From assembly GCA_958348565.1 (NCBI GenBank), contig CATVZP010000012.1, forward strand, positions 1 to 36,805: DNA of 36,805 nucleotides, written 5' to 3'. Shown here piece by piece: positions 24,721 to 32,411 of this stretch. The notes below the pieces were generated by a model, which ran no database searches, was not told the origin of the DNA, and saw nothing but the letters and a program-made list of their open reading frames with translations. The stretch is from an uncultured Collinsella sp. (GTDB lineage Bacteria; Actinomycetota; Coriobacteriia; Coriobacteriales; Coriobacteriaceae). Both the position numbers and the translations under genes were made by a program. How positions within the stretch are numbered: the stretch's first letter is position 1; every line of letters starts with the position of its first letter.

Positions 24721-24769
24721 ATGTCCAAAATCCGGAAGAGGAATAAGCTGCGCGCCTACGCGTTGTCGG

Positions 24770-24816
24770 GCATTAATCACAAAGCGCGGAGCCGCTTGTT
24801 GCGACTCCGCTCGCGT
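24770..24816 (-). repeat. Decayed copy of the purine-permease terminator
   Basis: AAAGCGCGGAGCCGCT followed by GCGACTCCGC matches the functional terminator at 26855-26889, but the right arm has lost its CGCTTT end. It sits at the same distance upstream of paralogue 2 as the real terminator does from paralogue 3. Confidence 0.7.
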
Positions 24817-24841
24817 GTGCGCCATACGAGTGCAAACAGGA

Positions 24842-24877
24842 AACGCCACCGCCGGAGGGGAGCTCGGCGGTGGCGTT
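24842..24877 (-). terminator. Terminator of surface-protein paralogue 3
   Basis: On the minus strand AACGCCACCGCCG (24877-24865) pairs with 24854-24842, followed by TTTCC. It is a near-exact duplicate of the hairpin at 22754-22791. Confidence 0.75.
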
Positions 24878-24935
24878 GCTAAACGGTGCGCGGACTAGGC
24901 GGCTTTAAAAGTGTCGGTTCGTGTATGAAGAGCGT

Positions 24936-26708
24936 CTATGAGCGCTTGCGGCTCACCACGGCGCCCGCGGCGATGGCGGCTGTTCCCGCAAGGGCGGCTG
25001 CCACGATGGCTGCGCTCGAGGCGTCGCCGGTTGCCGCGAGCTTGCCGGTGGTCTTGGCTCCCGTGGCTGCAACTGCAACGGTCCTGGTTGTCTTCGTGCC
25101 CTCGGACTTGGAACCCTCGGGCTTGGTCTCGCCGGGCTTCTCCTCGGGCTTGGTCTCCTCGGACGGTGCGATGACGGCTTTCTTGGCGATGACATCGTCG
25201 TAGGGAGAATCAATCACGGCGTCGCCCGTGCCAATGACTTGGCCTGCCTCGTACATGATGCCGTTACTGAGCTCTTCTTTGTGGCGATAGTCAATGACTT
25301 TGCCGCCTTCAGGCGTCAGGATGCTGGCGCCTTCGATTTCGATGGTGCCGATCGCCTTGCCGTCCGCGCTCATGGCAAGGGCGAAGATCGCCGCCGTGTC
25401 TCCCTCGGCCGTGACCTTACTGCGGACGATGGAGATGGTCGCAGGCGTGATGCCCTTCTCGGTCTGGGCGAAGATGCCGATGTTCACGCCCCTGCGCTCA
25501 GGGGTCATCTCGCCATCCTGGTCTGTACTGTAGCAGTCGGGACCGTCGCCACCGATTTCGGCATAGCGGGCTATAGCCTTGACAACGGAGTCACTAATGT
25601 AGATGTGGCCACCCGCTTCGTTGGGGTCGTAGTTTCTGGTGAAAATCGCAGTCGAGAATTTGCCCTCTGCGAGCGCATCCACAGTCGAGCCGTTCTTGAT
25701 GACGATGTCGTCCTCATCGGTGAAGAGTGCGCTGACTTCCCCGCCATCTGAGCTTGCGCGGACCGTCACGGTCGCGCCATCGAGCGTGATGCCCTTGTAG
25801 ACATAGATGCCATACCCAACGCCACTTGCGTTGAGGGAAGCGTTCGTGACCGTGAGGCTGTTTTTACCGTCGATGGCGGCGTCTTCCTCGGAGCTTGCCT
25901 TGACCTGGCTGCCACCCGAGATCTCGATGTTGCCGTCGGCCCAAATCGCATTGTCTTTGATAGAGCTTGCCTCTACCTTGCCGCCGCCCTTTATGATGAG
26001 GCTCTCGTTAGCATCGATACCCTGATCCTCGGTGGCCTTGGCGGTGACGGTTCCGCTGTTGTCGATCGTGATGTTGCCGTCGGCCCTGATGCCATCCGAA
26101 TCGCCCGTGGCGTTAACGTTTCCCGAGCCCTTGATGGTGACATCGCCCCCGGCATCGATGGCATCGTGCTCGGTGCTTGTGGCGTTGACAGTGCCAGCGC
26201 CGTCGATGTTGATGTTGCCGACGGAAGTGATGGCGTCACGAGAAGATGTCACGTTGAGCGTGCTGGAAGCGTCGCCCTGAATATTAAGCTCGGCGTTCTC
26301 GTTCGCGCCATCCTTAACCTTGATGCCGCGGCCGTCGTCGTTAGTGACGGTGTTGTTGCCCTCGTAGCTCACGTTGAGCTTGCCCGCTGCCTCGATCGCG
26401 CCGCCGTCATAGCCGTTGAGCTTCATATCGTCGGCGCCGTCCCAGCTCCAGGTGCCGGCCTCGTCGCCCGCCGCGATGCCGGCGTTGTACTGGGTGCCGC
26501 CGACGTCCACCCACTCCGCCGCGAGCGAGACGCTCGGCATGAGCAGCGAGCTCACCGTGAGCGCGCAGGCCAGGCCGCAGACGATGCGGCGTGTCACGCG
26601 ACGCCAGCTGCCGTGTGCGAGCAACGTGCGACGGCGCACGTCGGGCTCGGCAAAATGGGCTCCAGAGGTTTTGTCATTGCGCTTGGGGGTCGTGAACAAG
26701 GCGGCCAT
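24936..26708 (-). CDS. Beta-helix surface protein, Cthe_2159-like, LAATG anchor (paralogue 3)
   Basis: The 590-aa protein starts MAALFTTPKRND at 26708. A signal sequence includes SWRRVTRRIVCGLACALTVS, ending near SLAAE. The conserved block WSWDGADDMKLNGYDGGAIE and GKLNVSYEGNNTV precedes solenoid turns that closely track paralogue 2 (GSGNVNATGDSDGIRADGNI, TIDNSGTVTAKATEDQGI). ATISIVRSKVTAEGDTAAIF follows, and after it a shorter Pro/Lys/Glu linker, LAATGD (557-562), a hydrophobic helix and SRKRS. It lies next to the purine permease 3' end and is tandem with paralogue 2. Role as for paralogue 1: probable sortase-anchored glycan-binding surface protein. No sortase gene is present in the window. 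Confidence 0.8.
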   Translation of the reverse strand: MAALFTTPKRNDKTSGAHFAEPDVRRRTLLAHGSWRRVTRRIVCGLACALTVSSLLMPSVSLAAEWVDVGGTQYNAGIAAGDEAGTWSWDGADDMKLNGYDGGAIEAAGKLNVSYEGNNTVTNDDGRGIKVKDGANENAELNIQGDASSTLNVTSSRDAITSVGNINIDGAGTVNATSTEHDAIDAGGDVTIKGSGNVNATGDSDGIRADGNITIDNSGTVTAKATEDQGIDANESLIIKGGGKVEASSIKDNAIWADGNIEISGGSQVKASSEEDAAIDGKNSLTVTNASLNASGVGYGIYVYKGITLDGATVTVRASSDGGEVSALFTDEDDIVIKNGSTVDALAEGKFSTAIFTRNYDPNEAGGHIYISDSVVKAIARYAEIGGDGPDCYSTDQDGEMTPERRGVNIGIFAQTEKGITPATISIVRSKVTAEGDTAAIFALAMSADGKAIGTIEIEGASILTPEGGKVIDYRHKEELSNGIMYEAGQVIGTGDAVIDSPYDDVIAKKAVIAPSEETKPEEKPGETKPEGSKSEGTKTTRTVAVAATGAKTTGKLAATGDASSAAIVAAALAGTAAIAAGAVVSRKRS

Positions 26709-26747
26709 GGTTACTCCCATCCTCATAGGGCCTATGCGATTACGCCC

Positions 26748-26797
26748 AGCATATCTGCAGGATGTAGCCGGCGGTAGTGCCGTTTGGAGGGCAAAAT
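26748..26797 (-). promoter_or_regulatory. Shared regulatory element of the surface-protein family, copy 3
   Basis: On the minus strand GGACATTTTGCCC and GGCACTA (26781-26775) precede TATGCT (26753-26748) by exactly 21 nt, 39 nt before the start codon, as at the other two paralogues. Confidence 0.6.
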
Positions 26798-26845
26798 GTC
26801 CAAAACTTGGGAAGCAATACATCGCGCGTCCGTGCGTTGCCTGGC

Positions 26846-26889
26846 TTTAAAAGAAAAGCGCGGAGCCGCTCGATGCGACTCCGCGCTTT
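26846..26889 (-). terminator. Rho-independent terminator of the purine permease
   Basis: On the minus strand AAAGCGCGGAG (26889-26879) pairs with CTCCGCGCTTT (26865-26855), followed by TCTTTT. It is 26 nt beyond the permease stop. Confidence 0.85.
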
Positions 26890-26915
26890 GGTGTTCTGCT
26901 TTGGCAGCTTTGCCG

Positions 26916-28229
26916 TTACGCTACAAAGAAGTAGACGAGGAAGGCGAGGGCTGCGATCCACATGAGCGGCTTGATCTTGGAGGCCTCGCCCTTAAAGAGC
27001 GCGACGATCACGTAGGCGATAAAGCCCAGACCAATGCCGGCAGAGATGGAGTAGGTGAAGGGCACGCCGGCGACAATCATGAACGCCGGGAAACCCTGCG
27101 ACACGTCGGACCAGTCGATCTCGGAGGCCTCGCTCATCATGAGGTAGCCGACGTAGACCAGAGCGCCGCAGGTGGCGGCGCTGGAAACGATGGTGACGAT
27201 GGGGGAGAAGAACGCGGCGAGAATGAACAGCACGCCGGTGGTGACGGAGGTGAGGCCCGTGCGGCCACCGTCGGCGGCGCCGGAAGTGGACTCGACGAAG
27301 GTGGTGATGGAGGAGACGCCCATAAAGCCACCGGCAGCAGCGGCCACGGAGTCGACGACCAGGATGGGACGGATGTCCTCGACATTGCCGTCCTCGGTCA
27401 GGAACTCGCCCTGCTTGGCGACGGCCATCGCGGTGCCCATGGTGTCAAAGAAGTCGCTCATGAGCAGCGAGAAGGCAACGACGAGCAGCATCGGGTCGGT
27501 CAGAACCTTCACGATGGCCATGTTGCCGTCGGCGGTGCTGGCAAACGGGGCGCCAAAGGTCGAGAAGTTGAGCGGGGCGATAAGGCCCTCGGGCGCATGG
27601 GTGACGCCCAGCGGGATACCGGCGATAACGGCGACGATGATGCCGATGAGCAGCGAGCCCGGCACGTTGCGGGAAGCCAGGGCAACCGTCACGACGATGG
27701 AGATGATGCCGACGATAAAGGTGGGGGAGGCGATGTCGCCCAGGCCGACGAGCGTACCGGCGCCAGCGGTGATGATGCCGGCGTCGCACAGGCCGATCAT
27801 AGCGATGAACAGACCCAAGCCAACCGAGATGGCGTGGCGCAGGACCACAGGGATGGCATCCATGATGGCCTCGCGCAGGCCGCACAGGACGAGCAGCAAG
27901 ATGACGATACCCTCGAGGAAGATAACGCTCATGGCCACGTGCCAGTCACCGCCGCACATGGTGGTGGCGATGCCCGCGATCATGGCGTTGATGCCCAGGC
28001 CCGACGCGCAGGCGAGCGGGCGGTTGGCGAAGACGCCCATGCAGATGGTCATGATGCCGGCGCCCAGGCAGGTGGCGCAGGCGAGCGCTCCCGCATCGAT
28101 GCCGGCGCCCGAGAGCACCGCGGGGTTGACGGCAATGATGTAGGCCATTGCCAGGAACGTTGTCAGTCCAGCGCGAAGTTCGGTCCCGATTGTGGACTTG
28201 CGCTCGCTGACGTGAAATAGTTCGTCCAT
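26916..28229 (-). CDS. NCS2-family guanine/hypoxanthine permease (AzgA/PbuG-like)
   Basis: The 437-aa membrane protein has about 13 hydrophobic segments. Hallmarks of the AzgA branch are TELRAGLTTFLAMAYIIAVN at the N-terminus, GLGINAMIA, VFLEGIV-type TM4 text, FSLLMSDFFDTMGTAMAVA (conserved Asp in TM8) and VESTSGAADGGRTGLTSV (TM10 signature). The branch imports guanine, hypoxanthine or adenine by proton symport. The ATG at 28229 follows GGAAAGG by 6 nt; the longer ORF to 28286 lacks an SD. No purine riboswitch was recognised in the leader. Confidence 0.92.
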   Translation of the reverse strand: MDELFHVSERKSTIGTELRAGLTTFLAMAYIIAVNPAVLSGAGIDAGALACATCLGAGIMTICMGVFANRPLACASGLGINAMIAGIATTMCGGDWHVAMSVIFLEGIVILLLVLCGLREAIMDAIPVVLRHAISVGLGLFIAMIGLCDAGIITAGAGTLVGLGDIASPTFIVGIISIVVTVALASRNVPGSLLIGIIVAVIAGIPLGVTHAPEGLIAPLNFSTFGAPFASTADGNMAIVKVLTDPMLLVVAFSLLMSDFFDTMGTAMAVAKQGEFLTEDGNVEDIRPILVVDSVAAAAGGFMGVSSITTFVESTSGAADGGRTGLTSVTTGVLFILAAFFSPIVTIVSSAATCGALVYVGYLMMSEASEIDWSDVSQGFPAFMIVAGVPFTYSISAGIGLGFIAYVIVALFKGEASKIKPLMWIAALAFLVYFFVA

Positions 28230-28383
28230 GCATACCCTTTCCTTGTTCGGCCCCGAGTTTAGGCCGATTGACACGAACTCACTCACTATATCGCCTTTAC
28301 AACCTTGCTGTTCCTCACATGTTGATGTTCGGCGCTTTGTAGCGGACGGGCGGTATTTTCCGTATGAAAATGTGTGGGTACCG

Positions 28384-28389
28384 TATACT
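28384..28389 (+). promoter_or_regulatory. -10-like TATACT upstream of the deformylase homologue
   Basis: TATACT lies 33 nt before the start codon in the gap between the divergent purine permease and this gene. No good -35 at 17 nt could be fixed. Confidence 0.35.
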
Positions 28390-28422
28390 TAAGCAGTTAC
28401 AACGACCCCTATGGAGGAACGT

Positions 28423-28842
28423 ATGATTAAAGAGCTCTGCCACGACGAGGCTATTCTGTCCCAGCGTTGCGAGGTCGCGACCGTCGAGGACGAGTCGGTG
28501 GCACAGGACCTGATCGATACCATCAAGTCGCTCGACGATGCCGGCTGCCTTGCCGCCAACCAGATTGGCGTCACCAAGAAGGTCTGCGTCTACCTGGACG
28601 ATGCCGGCGAGCCCCATGTGCTCTACAACCCCCGTCTGGTGTTTGGTCTGGGCGCCAGCAAGATGGAGGAGAGCTGCCTGACGCACGAGGAGGTCACCAA
28701 GTCCACGCGCTACATCAAGTGCAAGGTTGCCTTTGACCAGATCGTCGACGGCAAGATGCGCGAGCGCAAGCAGGACTTTGTGGGCTTCGAGGCTCAAATG
28801 ATTCAACACATGATTGATCACTGCTTAGGCAAACTCGTCTAG
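28423..28842 (+). CDS. Peptide deformylase homologue with HMIDH in place of HExxH (probable pseudoenzyme)
   Basis: The 139-aa protein follows the deformylase layout. Motif I GCLAANQIG keeps the Gln (Q47). Motif II reads EESCLT, keeping the metal-ligand Cys85. Motif III reads QHMIDH (129-133), where HEIDH is expected: both His ligands remain but the catalytic Glu is Met130. GAG to ATG needs two base changes. Metal binding may persist while deformylation should be lost or very slow. The ATG at 28423 follows GGAGG by 5 nt; the ORF also opens at ATG 28411, which overlaps that SD. An intact short deformylase is at 36058. Monocistronic, with its own terminator. Confidence 0.85.
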   Translation: MIKELCHDEAILSQRCEVATVEDESVAQDLIDTIKSLDDAGCLAANQIGVTKKVCVYLDDAGEPHVLYNPRLVFGLGASKMEESCLTHEEVTKSTRYIKCKVAFDQIVDGKMRERKQDFVGFEAQMIQHMIDHCLGKLV

Positions 28843-28877
28843 AGCGGTTCAATTGGGGACCGAATTTGCGGTCTTTG

Positions 28878-28920
28878 AGCCTGGGTATGACGTTGTTGTC
28901 ATGTCCGGGCTTTTGTGTTT
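28878..28920 (+). terminator. Rho-independent terminator after the deformylase homologue
   Basis: AGCCTGGGTATGAC (28878-28891) pairs with GTCATGTCCGGGCT (28898-28911) with one internal mismatch pair, followed by TTTGTGTTT. Confidence 0.8.
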
Positions 28921-28977
28921 AGCGCCTTTTTGTTTGGTGACAATGAACTTAGCGAGAACGTGAAGCTAGGAGGCGCT

Positions 28978-29943
28978 ATGTGTACGAGTATTCGATTTAC
29001 CGATGATTCTGGCCACATGTATCTGGGCCGCAACCTCGACTGGAGCTTTGACTACGGCCAACAGGTTCGCGTGATGCCGCGCGGGTTTCACATTCCGTAT
29101 TCGTTTATCGACGACGCGACAGCGGCACACGCGGTGATCGGTATGTGCATCGATTACAAGAACTATCCCATGTTCTTCGATTGCGGCAACGATGCGGGCC
29201 TCGCCGTGGCGGGCCTCAATTTCCCGGGTTATGCCGAGTATGCCGAGGACCCTGTCGACGGCAAGACCAATATCGCGGCCTATGAGTTTCCCCTGTGGGT
29301 GGCAGCGACGTTCTCGACGGTCGACGAGGTCGAGGCTGCGCTGCGCGATACGGTGATTGTTGCTAAATCTGCAGGAGAGGGGCTGGGCGTGTCGCTGCTC
29401 CATTGGATTATCGGCGACAGCCAGCGTAGCATCGTGGTCGAGATGATGGCTGACGGCCTGCATGTATACGACGATCCGGTCGACACCCTTGCCAATCAGC
29501 CCACCTTCCCGTGGCACATGGAAAACCTGCGCACCTATATCACGGCCACAAGCGATTTTCCGCAGACGGCGACATGGCGTGGCGCCGAGCTCAAGCCCTA
29601 TGGCGCGGGTGCCGGCATGCGCGGTATTCCGGGTGACTGCTATTCGCCGAGCCGTTTTGTAAAGGCGGCGTACCTCAATGCCAATTACCCGCAAAAGGAG
29701 AGCGAGACCGAAAACGTCGTCCGCATGTTCCGTTCACTCGAGGGCGTGGTGATGATTGAGGGGGCGTCCAGGATGGGCGATGGCAAGTTCGAGAAGACTA
29801 TCTATACCGGATGCTTTAGCGCGCGCACGGGCAATTATTACTACGCGATGTATGGGGATCCGTCGATTCGCTACGTGAGCCTGATGGATGCCGAGGGCGC
29901 GAGCCCCGATAGGCTCGTGGTTCCCGAGCCGCGTCGTTCGTAG
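28978..29943 (+). CDS. bsh: Bile salt hydrolase / choloylglycine hydrolase family
   Basis: The 321-aa Ntn-hydrolase begins MCTSIRF. Removal of Met exposes the nucleophile Cys2, which fixes the start; AGGAGG is 4 nt upstream of the ATG. The full set of active-site residues is visible: Cys2, Arg18 and Asp21 (GRNLDW), Asn81 (GLNFPGY), Asn173 (LANQPTF) and Arg226 (SPSRFVK). The family hydrolyses glycine- or taurine-conjugated bile acids, or penicillin V. GLNFPGYAEY and the motif set favour bile salt hydrolase. It has no signal peptide and so is cytoplasmic. It fits a gut-dwelling bacterium. Confidence 0.92.
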   Translation: MCTSIRFTDDSGHMYLGRNLDWSFDYGQQVRVMPRGFHIPYSFIDDATAAHAVIGMCIDYKNYPMFFDCGNDAGLAVAGLNFPGYAEYAEDPVDGKTNIAAYEFPLWVAATFSTVDEVEAALRDTVIVAKSAGEGLGVSLLHWIIGDSQRSIVVEMMADGLHVYDDPVDTLANQPTFPWHMENLRTYITATSDFPQTATWRGAELKPYGAGAGMRGIPGDCYSPSRFVKAAYLNANYPQKESETENVVRMFRSLEGVVMIEGASRMGDGKFEKTIYTGCFSARTGNYYYAMYGDPSIRYVSLMDAEGASPDRLVVPEPRRS

Positions 29944-29966
29944 CCGTTAGCTTTACTGCAATGCAA

Positions 29967-30002
29967 AGCGGCCCTGCGTCTCCCGTGAGATGCAGGGCCG
30001 CT
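29967..30002. terminator. Bidirectional hairpin between bsh and kup
   Basis: A 16-bp stem (29967-29982 with 29987-30002, one G-T pair) and a 4-nt loop CCGT lie between the convergent bsh and kup genes. On the minus strand it is followed by TTGCATT, a weak T-tract. Confidence 0.7.
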
Positions 30003-30022
30003 GTCGTCGATTTGTGACGTCG

Positions 30023-32272
30023 CTAGAAGTTGGCGTCGTTGAGTTGTTCGCTCTCGAGGCCGTCGAGCTGTTGCTGTTCGGGCGTATCGGCGACGCTCTC
30101 GAGCAGCTCGGTGGGATCGACGTTCATGTCCTTACCGGCTTCGTTGCCGTTGACCAGGTCGTCCGAGAAGATGTCGACTTCCATTTCCTCGGCCTCTTCG
30201 ATCAGGATCTCGAGCGGCACCTGGGTGCGAATGAGTTTGACTGCCGGACGCATGCGGGCAAAGAGGGGCACGTACTCGATGATGATGGCCGAGTTCTCGA
30301 GACCGTACCAGCGTGCCGGGCTTCCGCAGGCGCGGCGGACGGCGTACTTGATGGCCATCACACGGTGGTCGTTGCGGTTGATGTCCGTTTCGGGTGCAAG
30401 CATCTTGCGCAGCATGCAAAAACGGAAGTCGCCCACGTTGCCGCGGGTCTCGTAGATGGAGTAGGTGTGATGTTGCGGCGGCAGCTCACCCGATGCCATC
30501 AGGTCGCCAACGATCTGGCGCAGGTAGGCGTTGATGCGCTGATTGACCTTAAAACCCAGGTCCAAGCGCACGCGGAACAAAAAGTCCGTGCCAAAGGTCT
30601 CGACGGAATACTCGTGCGTATAGGGCTCGTCGGTAACGTGCACGTTAATGAACCAATATGCCTTGGCGCGCTTGGGGTGTTTGTCCAGGATGGAATAGAG
30701 CACGTCGCGGTCGAGCGTGAGCGGGTCGGGGCTGTTGGTGAGAAATACCAGATTGTCAGCGAGCACGGGATAGGTCTCGTCATTGCGCAGGCGATTGAGC
30801 TGGTCGATGTACTTGGAGACGGGCAGCAGAATCGTCTGCGTGCGCTCGATGGCGGTGCCGCGACGCCACACATACATAAGGCCGAACAGCAGTGCGGCCA
30901 GGAAGATCATGACGTAGCCGCCGTCAAAGAACATGGTGAGGCACGAAGCGAAGAAGCACAGCTCAATGGCACCAAAGAGCAGGGCGAAGACGCAGGCGCC
31001 CAGCTTGTGCTTGAGAATGCCGGCGATATAGCTCGTCAGCAGTGTGGTGGTCATGAGCATGGTCACGGTAATGGCGAGGCCGTAGGCGCTCTCCATGCGC
31101 TCGGAGTTTTGGAACAGCAGCACGATGAAGATGCAGCCGACCCACATGATGTTGTTGACGAGCGGAATATAGAGCTGGCCCTTGGTGTCGCTGGGGTAGT
31201 GGATGCGCAGGTGCGGCATAAGGTTGAGACGCGTGGCCTCGGATACCAGCGAGAACGAGCCGGTGATGAGCGCCTGCGAGGCGATGATGGCCGCTACGGC
31301 CGAAAGCACGATGGCAAAGGGGCGCAGGGGCTCGGGGAGCATCATATAGAACGGGTTGACGATGTCCATCGCGAGCATCTGGGGATTGGAATTATTGGCA
31401 AGCAGCCAAGCGCCCTGACCCAGATAGTTAAGGATGAGGGCCGCCTTTACGAATGGCCAGGATGCGTAAATGTTAGCCTTGCCCACGTGACCCATGTCCG
31501 AGTAGAGGGCCTCGGCGCCGGTCGTCGACAGGAAGACAAAGCCGAGCACCATGATGCCCGAATGGTTGATGGGCGAGAACAGGAACATGATGCCGCGGAT
31601 GGGGTTGAGTGCGCGCAAGATGGACAGGTTGCCGAGCATGTTGAACAGGCCGGCGCCCGCCAGGAACAGGAACCATAGTGTCATGAGCGGACCGAAGAGC
31701 TTGCCGATTGACGAGGTGCCGGCGCGCTGCATGGCAAATAGGCCGCAGATAATGATGATAGTGATGATGATCACATTGGTCTGGCCGTCGCCCAGCAGCG
31801 CATGGCCCCATTCGATGGTGCGCAGACCCTCGATGGCTGTGGTGACCGTGACGGCGGGGGTGAGGATGCCGTCGGCAAGCAGTGCCGCACCGCCGATCAT
31901 GGCGGGCAGAATCAGCCATGGTGCCACCTTGCGCACGAGGCTGAACAGGGCGAAGATGCCGCCTTCGTTGTGGTTATCGGCCTTCATGGCGATTACCACG
32001 TACTTGACCGTGGTCACGAGCGTCATGGTCCAGATGACGAGCGAAAGCGCGCCCAAGATCATGTCCTCGCTGACGGTACCGATGCCGCCGTTGTTGGCGA
32101 CGATTGATTTCATGGTGTACATGGGGCTCGTGCCGATGTCGCCATAGACGACGCCGAGCGTTACGAGCAGCATGCCAGCGGAGAGGGGAATGGCTCTGTG
32201 CCCGCCCTGCACATGCTGATCTTGGAGGTTTGCCTCCAGTTTGTTGTGTGCCACGTGGACTCCCTTGGACAT
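30023..32272 (-). CDS. kup: Kup-type potassium uptake protein
   Basis: The 749-aa protein has about 12 hydrophobic segments (residues 30-470) and a long cytosolic C-terminal domain. Family signatures are LVTLGVVYGDIGTSPMYTMK at the N-terminus, ADNHNEGGIFALFSLVR, GGAALLADGILTPAVTVTTA (the conserved Asp and Pro of TM3) and YVWRRGTAIE. Kup imports K+ with H+. The N-terminal coding ATG is at 32272; a GTG at 32254 has AAGGGAG 5 nt upstream and may be the true start, shortening the protein by 6 residues. The C-terminal acidic tail (EEMEVDIFSDDLVNG) is longer than in E. coli Kup. It is preceded by an AT-rich leader. Confidence 0.93.
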   Translation of the reverse strand: MSKGVHVAHNKLEANLQDQHVQGGHRAIPLSAGMLLVTLGVVYGDIGTSPMYTMKSIVANNGGIGTVSEDMILGALSLVIWTMTLVTTVKYVVIAMKADNHNEGGIFALFSLVRKVAPWLILPAMIGGAALLADGILTPAVTVTTAIEGLRTIEWGHALLGDGQTNVIIITIIIICGLFAMQRAGTSSIGKLFGPLMTLWFLFLAGAGLFNMLGNLSILRALNPIRGIMFLFSPINHSGIMVLGFVFLSTTGAEALYSDMGHVGKANIYASWPFVKAALILNYLGQGAWLLANNSNPQMLAMDIVNPFYMMLPEPLRPFAIVLSAVAAIIASQALITGSFSLVSEATRLNLMPHLRIHYPSDTKGQLYIPLVNNIMWVGCIFIVLLFQNSERMESAYGLAITVTMLMTTTLLTSYIAGILKHKLGACVFALLFGAIELCFFASCLTMFFDGGYVMIFLAALLFGLMYVWRRGTAIERTQTILLPVSKYIDQLNRLRNDETYPVLADNLVFLTNSPDPLTLDRDVLYSILDKHPKRAKAYWFINVHVTDEPYTHEYSVETFGTDFLFRVRLDLGFKVNQRINAYLRQIVGDLMASGELPPQHHTYSIYETRGNVGDFRFCMLRKMLAPETDINRNDHRVMAIKYAVRRACGSPARWYGLENSAIIIEYVPLFARMRPAVKLIRTQVPLEILIEEAEEMEVDIFSDDLVNGNEAGKDMNVDPTELLESVADTPEQQQLDGLESEQLNDANF

Positions 32273-32411
32273 CTGGCCCCTGCAAAGGGCAGCAGACCTT
32301 TATGCCATCTTTATACATATAAGAGCAGTTTGGCACATGGGGGTGTTTTAGACAATAATCCCCAGCTGGGGATTATTCATGTACGCAGATAGCATTTCAA
32401 AGCAGGGGCTT
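32273..32411 (-). promoter_or_regulatory. AT-rich kup leader with a perfect 24-bp palindrome
   Basis: AATAATCCCCAG and its exact complement (32354-32377) form a perfect loopless palindrome between the EamA stop and the kup promoter region. TTATATGTATAAAG (minus strand, about 32320) is a candidate -10 region for kup. The palindrome could be an operator or part of a terminator. Confidence 0.5.

Noticed and set aside
17546..26708. Autotransporter or secretion-system effector
   Set aside because: Gram-positive signal peptide and C-terminal LAATG sorting signal argue for wall anchoring; no outer-membrane beta-barrel is present.
26784..28220. 478-codon ORF opposite the purine permease
   Set aside because: Gly/Asp/His-rich translation typical of antisense to membrane proteins; no domain or SD.
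28230..28422. Purine riboswitch in front of the purine permease
   Set aside because: The conserved junction and loop sequences of guanine/adenine aptamers were not found.
29990..31678. 562-codon ORF opposite kup
   Set aside because: Antisense shadow of the clearly conserved Kup protein.
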